Positions 38,910-44,760 of a stretch of DNA of 64,000 nucleotides are shown one piece after another. The position numbers and the translations under genes are program-made. Positions within the stretch are counted from its first letter, which is position 1, and the number at the start of each line of letters is the position of its first letter. This stretch comes from Monoplex corrugatus (Eukaryota; Mollusca; Gastropoda; Littorinimorpha; Ranellidae). The notes under the pieces are model-generated. The model was not told where the DNA came from and ran no database searches. It saw nothing but the letters and a program-made list of their open reading frames with translations. Location: contig CM060307.1 of assembly GCA_030674185.1 (NCBI GenBank), forward strand, positions 75,388,135-75,452,134, read 5' to 3'.

Positions 38910-39447
38910 CCCTAACATAAATCAGCACAAACACATGTTTCATATTTAGTAATCAAACTGACGATGCAGAAATCAAAATAGCAGAAATCAAAATAAATAT
39001 GCTATGAATTGAAAACAAAATAGCTGCACAAAAATGCACTTACCTTAATATAATGAATCTCTGAATTTGTCGCACAATGTACTGCATACTTCTGCTCAGC
39101 AACTTTCACTGGAAATCAAATGTAGTCCTTTTAACATTTATGATTTTTACAGTAGCAGAATATACAGTTTACTTTTTTTTTTTTACTGTTAATTTGTCCT
39201 ATTTTTCCCAAAGAATCTATAATTATATGAATTAAGAAGAGAGCCAGAAGAAAAAGAACAAGACACAAAAAAGAAAGACAAAGAGTGAAAAGAATAAAAC
39301 GGGAGACAGAGACTGAGATATGAAGAGACAGACAAAAGGAGAGATGGAGGACAGAGAAGGAAGATGTGTGTGTATGTTTGTATGTGTAAAAGAGAGAGAC
39401 AGACAGAGAGAGAGACAAAAGAGACACACACACAGAGACACACACAC

Positions 39448-39495
<48 letters not shown>

Positions 39496-39749
39496 TGTTG
39501 AGACAGCTAACAAACCAGAGCAAAAGACAGAGACTCACTGGATTCAAAAAAGCACACACACACATCATTTCCACCCTCTCCACACAAACGCATGTTGGTA
39601 CTACTCACAGGAACTCTCGGATGTTTGGAGTAATGAGGGTTGGTTGGTCCATCCACCTGATAAAGATTGATTGCAGAGCCACAGGTAATGAAGGTATTAT
39701 CTTCTATGGGAGACCATAGCACCTCCACTCTACTGGTATTTGCAGACAT
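10412..39749 (-). CDS. MIOS: MIOS, GATOR2 complex WD40/zinc protein
   Basis: MIOS (mio/SEH-associated) is a subunit of GATOR2, which activates TORC1 at the lysosome in response to amino acids by opposing GATOR1. I assembled 27 exons whose phases all agree. They total 2634 bp and encode 877 residues, against about 875 in human. Residues 1-360 carry the WD40 propeller blades (repeated WD/FAW/AW motifs such as [25 protein letters not shown] and SSFAWHP). Residues 370-720 form the alpha-solenoid (FLASDAENY and [10 protein letters not shown] match the family). Residues 750-865 hold the cysteine-rich zinc region: CNFC, CCPSCRK...[17 protein letters not shown] and [13 protein letters not shown]. The start ATG at 39749 has A at -3. 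The acceptor TTCATTCCACAG ending at 39787 implies an upstream non-coding exon. All metal ligands look intact, so the gene should be functional. Confidence 0.95.
10500..12524 (-). other. MIOS intron 26
   Basis: AT-rich sequence with a short alternating-purine/pyrimidine patch at about 12250-12276 (GTGCGCACGCACGCGCGTGC type, Z-DNA prone). The long open frame at 11466-11819 has no recognisable homology and an AT-driven composition. Confidence 0.4.
12525..12621 (-). CDS. MIOS: MIOS exon 26
   Basis: It encodes [20 protein letters not shown], then [11 protein letters not shown], a Cys-Cys-His-His RING-like core that is nearly invariant in orthologues. Confidence 0.96.
12622..14252 (-). repeat. MIOS intron 25 with about 100-bp direct duplication
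   Basis: Two imperfect copies at about 12689-12786 and 12790-12889 share AATAAGTTCATGA-AAGTACTATCAAC and CACTTTAAATTTATTTCC. A second small duplication is at 13374-13432. Near 13170-13250 and 13935-14120 are SINE-like blocks (GCCAATTGGCTGACAATTTG and GTGGTCTCCAGTCCACCCTG). Confidence 0.5.
14253..14364 (-). CDS. MIOS: MIOS exon 25
   Basis: It encodes [20 protein letters not shown], then [17 protein letters not shown]. It supplies four or more zinc-ligand cysteines. Confidence 0.95.
14700..14990 (+). repeat. dispersed repeat, copy 1
   Basis: Blocks such as GGAGCAAGGCAGAAACAAAG, CTAGCACAGAATTTCCAG and GGGGATGCTATTTATACT recur in the same order and orientation at 34310-34605. The family is unknown to me. 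Confidence 0.5.
15118..15345. mobile_element. palindromic GACAAAGGCCAGTTGGC element
   Basis: Left arm (15118-15180) and right arm (15268-15340) are inverted copies of GTGATCTTATGTTTGACAAA and GGCCAGTTGGCTGAAAATTT. They flank about 90 bp of AT-rich spacer. Single-arm relatives lie near 13170-13215 and 46386-46420. The arrangement suggests two insertions in opposite orientation or a foldback element. Confidence 0.5.
15466..15652 (-). CDS. MIOS: MIOS exon 24
   Basis: It encodes [20 protein letters not shown], then [11 protein letters not shown], the first zinc-binding Cys pair, followed by a Gln/Arg-rich linker. Confidence 0.95.
16217..16258 (-). CDS. MIOS: MIOS exon 23 (42 nt)
   Basis: It encodes [13 protein letters not shown]. 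Its acceptor (CATTTCCAG) lies directly after a 52-bp UG repeat in the sense strand. Skipping this in-phase exon would remove 14 residues without a frameshift. Confidence 0.93.
16268..16319. repeat. (AC)n, sense (UG)n next to MIOS exon 23 acceptor
   Basis: 52-bp dinucleotide tract beginning nine bases upstream of exon 23 in the transcribed strand. It replaces the normal polypyrimidine region. Confidence 0.95.
16796..16934 (-). CDS. MIOS: MIOS exon 22
   Basis: It encodes [20 protein letters not shown], then [20 protein letters not shown] and NTWIL. The DVQTA and DERV-W motifs are conserved. Confidence 0.95.
17167..18170 (-). pseudogene. degenerate LINE (RT C-terminus and zinc finger)
   Basis: Minus-strand frames give an [20 protein letters not shown] stretch, then [20 protein letters not shown], a GRIPKDV-like region, a [10 protein letters not shown] stretch and finally a decayed [10 protein letters not shown] finger. 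In order, these are the C-terminal landmarks of a common invertebrate LINE reverse transcriptase. Several frameshifts separate them. It sits in MIOS intron 21 in the same orientation as the gene. Confidence 0.75.
18229..18345. repeat. interrupted (AC)n microsatellite
   Basis: Several CACACA tracts broken by ATG and AAA, in MIOS intron 21. They generate spurious His/Thr-rich frames. Confidence 0.9.
18509..18581 (-). CDS. MIOS: MIOS exon 21
   Basis: It encodes [20 protein letters not shown], then MLLT. The GxLxGxLLTG pattern is conserved. Confidence 0.94.
19622..19682. repeat. (AC)n/(ACGC)n/(TC)n compound microsatellite
   Basis: GCGCGTGCACGC, ACGC repeats, CACA repeats and a CTCTCT tract lie 25-80 nt beyond the exon 20 donor in the sense direction. 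Confidence 0.9.
19706..19771 (-). CDS. MIOS: MIOS exon 20
   Basis: 22 codons, [20 protein letters not shown] then AP. Donor GTAAGA, with a mixed AC/ACGC repeat about 30 nt beyond it. Confidence 0.94.
20088..20257 (-). CDS. MIOS: MIOS exon 19
   Basis: It encodes [20 protein letters not shown], then [10 protein letters not shown] and [23 protein letters not shown]. It is colinear with the most conserved solenoid segment of the family. Confidence 0.96.
20459..20575. repeat. (AC)n microsatellite
   Basis: The long CA tract is at 20509-20556, with flanking shorter tracts, beginning about 55 nt beyond the exon 18 donor in the sense direction. Confidence 0.9.
20631..20743 (-). CDS. MIOS: MIOS exon 18
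   Basis: It encodes [20 protein letters not shown], then [17 protein letters not shown], a solenoid helix pair. Confidence 0.95.
20744..22266 (-). repeat. MIOS intron 17 with a direct duplication
   Basis: Two copies of about 110 bp at 21969-22075 and 22076-22182 share TCTCATGTTTTC, TATCAGATAGCCC and CTTTTCAATATTTCCTGG. The rest has no recognisable content. Confidence 0.55.
22267..22335 (-). CDS. MIOS: MIOS exon 17
   Basis: It encodes [20 protein letters not shown], then LD. LALxLCGW is a signature of MIOS orthologues. Donor GTAAGT. Confidence 0.95.
22475..22560 (+). mobile_element. tRNA-derived SINE head
   Basis: ATGTTGGTTAAGACACTGTA resembles an A-box region. AATCAGAGGGTCCAAATTCAA precedes CCCTGCATGGG, and the B box is degenerate. 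It shares its body (GCATGGG-AGCA-CTGATGGG) with 40845-40925 on the minus strand. Confidence 0.55.
22561..24031 (-). other. MIOS intron 16, remainder
   Basis: AT-rich, with a short TCTC tract near 23219-23232. I see no gene, repeat array or mobile element. Confidence 0.5.
24032..24230 (-). CDS. MIOS: MIOS exon 16 (5' end tentative)
   Basis: It encodes [20 protein letters not shown], then [16 protein letters not shown] through KQQYRSAE. The acceptor ACCATAG at 24231 is weak. Alternatives a few bases away are possible, and the body of the exon is secure. Confidence 0.82.
24301..24700 (+). pseudogene. LINE 3' end plus SINE-like segment
   Basis: The plus strand translates as [20 protein letters not shown], then [12 protein letters not shown] and [10 protein letters not shown], followed by GATGAGATGAGATGA. 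This is a LINE C-terminus with a microsatellite tail. A SINE-type block (GGTATAAACGGGTGACTGGT) follows. The 160-codon minus-strand frame here is a shadow of the repeat. Confidence 0.55.
24831..24906 (-). CDS. MIOS: MIOS exon 15 (3' end tentative)
   Basis: It encodes [20 protein letters not shown], then WKWIT. I chose the GTATCC donor because joining it to exon 16 keeps the human spacing (22 residues between the conserved Trp and the GVYNMG block). A stronger GTGAGG donor 36 nt further on would not keep the frame with any acceptor I see. Confidence 0.75.
24907..26859 (-). other. MIOS intron 14
   Basis: AT-rich intron with short CA tracts only. A 40-bp partial duplication of the exon 14 donor region (AGGTCAAATGATTCA...GATACATAC) is at 26772-26815. 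Confidence 0.5.
26860..26994 (-). CDS. MIOS: MIOS exon 14
   Basis: Exactly 45 codons beginning [10 protein letters not shown], with the [14 protein letters not shown] helix start of the solenoid. A partial copy of its donor side lies just downstream (near 26772-26815), giving a decoy donor context. Confidence 0.94.
26995..27737 (-). other. MIOS intron 13
   Basis: A short duplication (CCTGAGCAACAGATACGGTAAT and CCTGGGCAACAGATACAATAAT type) lies near 27272-27365. Nothing else is recognised. Confidence 0.4.
27738..27856 (-). CDS. MIOS: MIOS exon 13
   Basis: It encodes [20 protein letters not shown], then [24 protein letters not shown] and DFTVFERI-like motifs close the propeller. A 90-bp minisatellite begins within about 20 bp of its acceptor side. 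Confidence 0.95.
27875..28745. repeat. 90-bp minisatellite, about 9.5 copies
   Basis: GAATTC landmarks fall at 27965, 28055, 28145, 28235, 28325, 28415, 28501, 28591 and 28681, which sets the period at 90 bp with one 86-bp unit. Units share TTCTTTAAAATAATAATCAG and GGAGAACTCAA and differ at a few positions. It lies in MIOS intron 12, ending about 20 bp from exon 13. Confidence 0.97.
28762..28945. repeat. about 65-bp tandem repeat, 3 copies
   Basis: Units share AGTCTCCAATTTTCATATTT and CGATATCTGTATAATCACAC. It directly follows the 90-bp array but is unrelated to it. Confidence 0.9.
29106..29212. repeat. (GT)n microsatellite, antisense to MIOS trend
   Basis: About 107 bp of nearly pure TG on the plus strand. 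MIOS pre-mRNA would carry CA here, making it one of only two exceptions to the sense-UG orientation. Confidence 0.95.
29597..29641 (-). CDS. MIOS: MIOS exon 12 (45 nt)
   Basis: It encodes [14 protein letters not shown]. The IxRSVQP junction is conserved. Donor GTAAGT. Confidence 0.93.
29760..29860. repeat. (GA)n-rich low-complexity tract
   Basis: A purine run of GAGAGA and AAAGAGAG on plus, a pyrimidine run in MIOS sense, in intron 11. Confidence 0.8.
30304..30377 (-). CDS. MIOS: MIOS exon 11
   Basis: It encodes [20 protein letters not shown], then HAMM, a WD40 blade. Donor GTCAGT. Confidence 0.94.
30896..30951 (-). CDS. MIOS: MIOS exon 10
   Basis: It encodes [18 protein letters not shown]. 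The acceptor TTGCATGAAG is weak for a pyrimidine tract, but the homology and phase fit exactly. Confidence 0.9.
31008..31336. repeat. about 45-bp tandem repeat, 7 copies
   Basis: Units contain ACTTACTTTAATCTGAACTG and GTAAACACAATC. MIOS intron 9. Confidence 0.95.
31530..31866. repeat. about 63-bp tandem repeat, 5 copies
   Basis: Units contain TTTATGACTTCTGCATTTGT, TTATTGACTGAAGC and TTTGTCTGACTG. MIOS intron 9. Confidence 0.95.
32247..32288 (-). CDS. MIOS: MIOS exon 9 (42 nt)
   Basis: It encodes [14 protein letters not shown], a complete WD40 D-strand motif. Donor GTATCC, acceptor CTATTTCAG. Confidence 0.93.
32680..32886. repeat. poly(G) run and about 54-bp triplication
   Basis: GGGGGGGGGGGG lies near 32679-32690, then three imperfect copies (about 32752-32886) with AATTTGTAAATCAAATCAAG and GCACTGCCCATTTAG. 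MIOS intron 8. Confidence 0.7.
32936..33030 (-). CDS. MIOS: MIOS exon 8
   Basis: It encodes [20 protein letters not shown], then [11 protein letters not shown]. This aligns with the VQGVTVDP...RVASF region of the human protein. Confidence 0.94.
33115..33660 (-). repeat. MIOS intron 7 with AC/ACGC repeats
   Basis: A compound tract at 33548-33660 holds (AC)n, (GCAC)n at 33576-33601 and more (AC)n, all within 120 nt beyond the exon 7 donor in sense. The rest is AT-rich. Confidence 0.85.
33673..33768 (-). CDS. MIOS: MIOS exon 7
   Basis: It encodes [20 protein letters not shown], then [11 protein letters not shown], a WD40 blade. AC- and ACGC-type repeats begin about 15 nt beyond its donor. Confidence 0.95.
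33940..35387 (-). repeat. MIOS intron 6 with dispersed repeats
   Basis: 34310-34605 is copy 2 of the repeat at 14700-14990 (AGGAGCAAGGAAGAAACAAT, CCAGCACAAAATTTCTAGAC). Near 33955-34010 and 35050-35100 are two copies of a GTTTAAAGC-CAG-C-ACTGC... AGGGC-ATAACC block, a probable SINE core. Confidence 0.5.
35388..35535 (-). CDS. MIOS: MIOS exon 6
   Basis: It encodes [19 protein letters not shown] followed by a serine-rich insert ([15 protein letters not shown]) in the loop after the blade. The serine-rich insert is a plausible phosphorylation segment. Confidence 0.95.
35570..36015. repeat. about 225-bp direct duplication
   Basis: Copies at about 35570-35794 and 35796-36015 share TGAATCAAACACACATAGTC, AGATCAAATGAAAGACAAAG and TTACCAAAATATG. 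The first copy abuts the acceptor side of MIOS exon 6. Confidence 0.9.
36281..36339 (-). CDS. MIOS: MIOS exon 5
   Basis: It encodes [19 protein letters not shown]. The LAWNP motif marks a WD40 blade. A 76-bp sense UG repeat lies about 70 nt upstream of its acceptor. Confidence 0.93.
36411..36486. repeat. (AC)n microsatellite
   Basis: 76 bp of pure CA, 70 nt upstream of the MIOS exon 5 acceptor in sense (UG in RNA). A shorter tract lies at 36571-36595. Confidence 0.95.
36763..36980. repeat. about 125-bp direct duplication
   Basis: Both copies contain GTAACTTTTGTAA, GGCAGACAAATAAATGAT and TTTTAAAATGCTC. MIOS intron 4. Confidence 0.8.
37232..37275 (-). CDS. MIOS: MIOS exon 4 (44 nt)
   Basis: It encodes [14 protein letters not shown] between split codons. 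LIGKEF is a conserved family motif. Confidence 0.93.
37276..38153 (-). other. MIOS intron 3
   Basis: AT-rich. A SINE-core-like AAAGCCACATTTTTTCAGAG block is near 37990. No other feature. Confidence 0.4.
38154..38233 (-). CDS. MIOS: MIOS exon 3
   Basis: It encodes [20 protein letters not shown] and GRVVLT. The [11 protein letters not shown] block is nearly identical to the human protein as I remember it. Confidence 0.95.
38310..38585 (+). repeat. composite SINE-like repeat, copy 2
   Basis: The first part (AGCCCATTCAACCACAAAGG) resembles the blocks at 33955 and 35050. The second part (38455-38580: AGAGTTCAACCTCAGCCTGC, ACATAAAAACTGGTC) matches 9485-9640. Confidence 0.55.
38824..38905. repeat. 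(ACGC)n-(AC)n compound microsatellite
   Basis: About seven ACGC units and then about 46 bp of CA, in MIOS intron 2, about 140 nt beyond the exon 2 donor. Confidence 0.95.
39044..39108 (-). CDS. MIOS: MIOS exon 2
   Basis: Acceptor TGATTTCCAG and donor GTAAGT. It encodes [21 protein letters not shown] and ends in phase 0. Confidence 0.9.
39424..39493. repeat. (AC)n microsatellite
   Basis: CA tract in MIOS intron 1, 110 nt beyond the exon 1 donor, preceded by a GAGA-rich purine stretch (39230-39420). Confidence 0.95.
39605..39749 (-). CDS. MIOS: MIOS exon 1 of 27 (coding)
   Basis: It encodes [19 protein letters not shown] through HPRVPV, the start of the first WD40 blade. The frame requires the donor GTAGTA at 39604; the stronger-looking GTGAGT four bases upstream would put TGA at the start of exon 2. 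The exon extends upstream to the 5' UTR acceptor at 39787-39788. Confidence 0.85.
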
Positions 39750-39785
39750 TTTCACCTAGCACTCTGCTACTGGCGATTTTCTCTA

Positions 39786-39788
39786 CCT
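39786..39788 (-). promoter_or_regulatory. MIOS: 5' UTR splice acceptor of MIOS
   Basis: On the minus strand AATTTTTTCATTCCACAG precedes GTAGAGAAAATCGCC, 37 nt before the ATG. A good acceptor here implies that the transcript starts upstream of 39,790 in a non-coding exon. Confidence 0.6.
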
Positions 39789-42380
39789 GTGGAATGAAAA
39801 AATTTAGACTCAGGAAGCAGGCTCTCTGAACAAGCTTTTGTTTTTATTAACATTTGTATAAAAAGCAAGATTAGAGAACAGCTTGCTTGTCTTGTGCTTT
39901 TATTTTGAATTGAGGGTGAAGTTAAACTGACAGTTAACTTTATGTACTGGGAAAAAAAAATCATCATATATTAATATTATTATCTCTATCCCATATTTGT
40001 GGTGTTGCCCAAGTTTTATTCAGATCATTCCCAATTGATGTCACAGTGCACATTTCAGTGCTAGGAATTGCTAGTATAACTGAATCTCACTAGCTTTTAG
40101 TTTTAAGCAACAGTGACAGCCAATCACTGAACAGACACAATTATAACTTCCCCAGACTCAGTGACATTATGATAAATTATCATTTGTCTATGATCTTGAT
40201 ACCTTCTATATGTGGAATCATGCACATGCTGTTATGTCTTCTTGAGCAGACAAGTTAAAACAGAACAGATGATAACAGATGATGACAATAACAAACACTC
40301 CAGCTGATCTGGATGATTGTGGTTCTTTATGTGGGGCAGAAGACTTTTTGTAGTTTTAACTCAAGAGGCACAAGTTTTTCTGCAGGCACTACATGGAAAT
40401 GAGCCCTACAACTTACAGTTCTACTTCTGCCAGTCCTTCTTCTGCTGAATAGCAGCTGTTCTGCTCTGTTAAAATTTGACTGCTGCCCTGTGAGCACTGC
40501 TGTCACCAGCAAGTCCTGTTGCAGGCTGTGTTTTCCCAGCTGGTGGTGTTGATGCCACAGCTGATGTCATTGACCATCTGAGTATCTTTGTTATCACTGT
40601 GTCCTTGCTTCAGCTCTAAAACAAGAGCATCTTCCATACAGATTATGTGTCCTTTCCAAAGAAGTTATGTGTCCTGTCCAAAGAAATTGGCACTCAATGG
40701 GTAGATGCTTGGCAAGCCACACTTCTTCAAAACATGAAGGTTGGACACTCACTCTTGCCATGTGATGCCGCAGATCATGCACAGCTAGTCTATACATGCT
40801 AAACCGGGAAATCAGAAAAGTTTAGACCAGAAAAGCTTAGACCCTTTGGCTTTACCCATCAGGTGCTACCCATGCCGGATTAAACTGAGACCTTCTGATT
40901 GAAAATGTGACATCCCAACTATTTGGCTTGATCTTGACCTTGATCTTAATATATCTTTCACACCATAAGCGGCCTAAATGCCCATCCTGTAGATGGGCAC
41001 AGATGCTCTGTGGATGGGAGCTAGGTATGTAATTGACACAGGTGACAGAACAGGTACTACCGAAGTACACTAAAATGACCAGAAGTATGGCCAATTTTTT
41101 TGCAACAGGTAATCTTATAAATATGCCACCAAAACCTCTTCTCCAAAAGTTGTCTGAAGGAATGACCTCAGTAAATGTGGTATATCAGCCATAATACTAA
41201 CACCATCAGTATTTCCACAGAGGTGCAAATGATGTAACATCATTTAAACAAACATGCAAGCAAACTGACCAAATATAACTACAAATACACGTAAACAAAA
41301 TAACTATATCATACATAACATTTACAACATATAGATCTGTTTACAAAACATCTGGAACAAACTGTTCGGTATGCCTTTTCATCAACATTTAAGCTTGCAA
41401 GCACAGATTTTGTTGGTTGCTTCTTCAAATTCATTCAGTAGTTCCATTATTTGGATCCAGTACTCAGTCATATTTTGAGAGTTTCTTGCTGTAGTGTTTT
41501 TCATCCTAAACAAAATAGAATAATTTCATTTGCATAAACAAATACACACACAAAATAACTGTCTGCCAATAATCCTAGTCTTTTCAGAGTATCCTACTGG
41601 CGTACAAATTATGACATGCCACCCTCACAAATTACACTAGATTGCTTCAGCTGTTTGATACACTTATGAGATCATGATATGCTGATACAGTCTGTTAGGT
41701 CACAAAAGCTTAAATATCCTTCAAACTTACTAAAAAAAATATATGTAGTAATGAAGTGAGACCTGTTATGAACAATTTTGGTCACATATATGTCAAAAAC
41801 TATTTAAGTCACACATGTCACGCTATAACAAAAATATCTTTCAGACCATAGTATCGTATTCATATAAAAAAAATCCAAAAAAAAACCACAAAAAAAACCA
41901 GCAGAAAAGAAAAAAGCAGAATTTTTAGTTTTTGTCTGGGGCTTTTTTTTTTTGGGGGGGGGGGGGAAGAGGGGGTGAAGAGTGGGGGGGGGGCTGTGTT
42001 GACCTCTGTGCTTATTTATTTCTTTTTCATTACATTCATTCAAGTTCAAAGATCTCTCCTTTTGGACAGAGTGAGAATCGGACAATATTTGAATACTAAA
42101 ACATGTGAATTCACAACACATGCATGCCACTGTTGCGCAGAAACACTTAATATATTTTTGAAGTAGTTTTCTGATTTCACACAGTGTTTTGTTTGTATAC
42201 CATAGTACTTGGAAAGCAATGAAAAAATGTAGGAATTACGGGTTAAACGAACAACTTGACTTGTAATATATGTCATATGGATGAATTTCCTTGAAGAAGA
42301 CACCCAGAAGTTCAATGAAACTTGTGTTCATGACCAGGATGAGCCACCTAGTCTGAGGAAGGATGACAACTTGGCTCCAG
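39789..42380. other. MIOS upstream region / probable 5' intron
   Basis: AT-rich, with a short duplication near 40650-40690 (TATGTGTCCT-TCCAAAGAA twice), a SINE head at 40845-40925 (minus) and a poly(G)/G-rich patch at 41949-41993. I see no coding sequence. Confidence 0.5.
40845..40925 (-). mobile_element. tRNA-like SINE head
   Basis: The minus strand reads AGTTGGGATGTCACATTTTC, AATCAGAAGGTCTCAG and then a degenerate B box TTTAATCC followed by GGCATGGGTAGCACCTGATG. Same family as 22475-22560. Confidence 0.5.
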
Positions 42381-44090
42381 GGTTATACGCCTAACAGGCT
42401 GAGTATATTCTAGATCAGTATCCTGTGTATGGACTTTCTCAACATCCACTCGAAGATCAGTGACGCTGGAAACATGGTGCCAAGTATGTGAAAAAAAAAC
42501 CCCACAATTGTTTCGATTCCAAAGAAAGGAGCTTCAAAGTCACTGGACAATCTGCATGGCATTTCGAAGACTTGCGCCCTCGCAAAACTAATTTACAAGG
42601 TTCTTTTCAAGCGCATAAAATCGGTAGTGGAGCCTCAACTGCTATCCTTGCAAAGTGGCTTCAGAGCGGAAAGATCGACTGCAGAGCAAGCAATGGCTCT
42701 GAGGTGCGTGCTGGACATGTGCCGTAAAATGAAACGAACAGCATCGATTGTTTTTGTTGATTTCAAGAAAGCATTTGACTCGCTCAACTGAAGCTCTATA
42801 CCGGAAATCCTTTTGCTGTACGGAGTACCCAGTGACGTTACGGCAGATGTGATGCAACATAACACCAACACATCAGCCTCTGTTTGGACCAATCACGGCA
42901 ACACCGACCTCTTCGTCACTACATCTGGCATCCTTCAAGGAGACACATTGTCTCCATATCTATTCATCACTGTTCAAGATCATGTCCTTCGAAAGATGTT
43001 GCATGATGACGACAGTTTCACCCTGATAGAGAGATGGAGCTCTCGACATCAGCAATAAAGATCAGCGCCTTGGCTTATGCCCACGATATCGCTCTGGTCT
43101 GTGAATCGGCCCACACTGCAGAGAGAGTTTCTTCAAAATCTCAAAAGGAATGCGTCAGCCGTTGGTCTCAATATTAACCCTTTCCCATTTGCAGATTCTG
43201 CTCAGAAACTCTTCCTAGTATTCGGAGATTTCTGAAAGCGTGTGAATGAAAAGGTCAGACGCTGACCGATATCTTGTAAATGAGGCGATGTGTGGTACCA
43301 AACTCAGTATCATTCTTTCATTGGTCAATCCTGACTTTCGCAGGAAACTTCATTCATGAGGTGTGGTAACCCCTAGTGCTTAGAGTGTGATGGAAATTCC
43401 TCACCAGGCCTAAGTGACAGGCGGAGGCTGCGGCGGGTGTAAATAAAAAGTGGGGTTTCCCGGTCGGCGGGCTGCGGCGGGATAAAATGGGAAAGGGTTA
43501 ACCACGACAAAACGAAAGTCATGCACGTCGGCCACGACACCATTCCCCGTCGAATCTTTTTCCAGTCCGCTGAGGTGGTTCAGACATGCGAGCAGTTCAA
43601 TTACCTCAGAATTGACACCTCATCTCCAAGTTCAGTGGTAGACAAACGCTTTGCCAAAGCATGGGCAGTGATGAACAAACTGAAGTCGATTTTCAGCTCG
43701 AAGGCCGATGACCAGATTAAGATTAGACTTTTCAAGGCGACAGTAGAGAGCATTGTAATTTGTATGCTACGGTCTCGAGTCCATGCTTCTGACCGAAACT
43801 CTATCGAAATTGATCGACTCTTCCTATCGGCGTATGATCTGCTTGGCACTCGGCATCTACTGGCCAGAGAAAATCTCCACCAAGGCGCTCTACTCTCGGA
43901 CTGAGCTCTCATCCTTGAGCAAAACGCTTCGAAAACAACTTGAATGATACTGATTAGGCACAGCCTTCGAATGCAGACAGGGTGTCCCACTCCCCTGGGT
44001 GACATATTGTCTGCCAACCTCAGCGACCATGTCAACCTTCAACGTGCACAAGGCAGAACCCTGCTCTGAAGGCTGATGTTACGAATGATC
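42380..44090 (+). pseudogene. LINE reverse transcriptase, interrupted by MITE
   Basis: Plus-strand frames show, in order, the fingers region (KLIYKVLFKRIKSVVEPQLL, SLQSGFRAERSTAEQAM), the catalytic block IVFVDFKKAFDSLN, then TTSGILQGDTLSPYLFI, a YAHDIALV box where YADD is expected, DKTKVMHVG and a KVRLFKA-like IKIRLFKATVESIV thumb segment. A stop follows SLN at about 42790, another lies at 43056, and a 320-bp MITE splits the thumb region. The mutated active site and stops show that it is dead. It lies in the MIOS-CCDC89 interval. Confidence 0.85.
43178..43497. mobile_element. piggyBac-like MITE with TTAA target duplication
   Basis: A 320-bp element begins CCCTTTCCCATTT and ends with the exact reverse complement AAATGGGAAAGGG, flanked on both sides by TTAA (43174-43177 and 43498-43501). 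CCC-starting inverted repeats and TTAA targets are piggyBac hallmarks. There is no transposase frame. Removing the element plus one TTAA restores the surrounding LINE frame (GLNIN-HDKTKV), which proves insertion and its boundaries. Confidence 0.92.
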
Positions 44091-44760
44091 TTGACCACCT
44101 CGGCGTTTCCCCAGCAACTGTCATGAACATGAACAGCATCCAATTTTCACAGTTGTTTCGTTTTAATTTGCTGAACGTTAAATATTAATATCCTCTGTGT
44201 GTGTGTGTGTGGTTGAGCATGAGTGAGTCAGTGTGTGCATGTGTGTGTGCATGCGTGCGTGTGCGCACACACACTGTAAACAGACCTACTTAAAATAAAC
44301 ATTCAATTAATATCTTTTGCTTTTATTTATACTGTGGTTCCTAATATATATACTTATGTTACTATGGTTCCAAATATTTAATTTTCACTTTGTTTTGTCA
44401 GTGTCTGTTTTAACTTGATTGAAAGTTTAATGATTTATTCCTGTAAGGAGCAACCAGTATGCCTTTGACTAGGACTGTTCAAGCTATATGAATAAAATAA
44501 TCATCATTATTATCATCACTATTATTACTATCATTTATACTAATCTAGTGCATTTGCCTGCCCTGGTCTTTCATTTTTTGACCAACAGATTGTTTGTTTT
44601 TCTTTTCCCCCTGAAAATCCTGGGAGGAATACAGGGGCGCGTAGACTCAATAGGCGCACAACAATGTTACACTGGTGCTAACGCATCTGGTAGCAGCCAC
44701 TTAATCTACTTCAGATCTTGGTGACTGACATGTCCCGTGAGCTTCTGACGCAGAACTCAT
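44091..44760. other. spacer with GT microsatellite and ATT repeats
   Basis: A short GT/GC tract at 44192-44275, (ATC/ATT)n at 44495-44540 and AT-rich filler. No gene seen. Confidence 0.5.
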
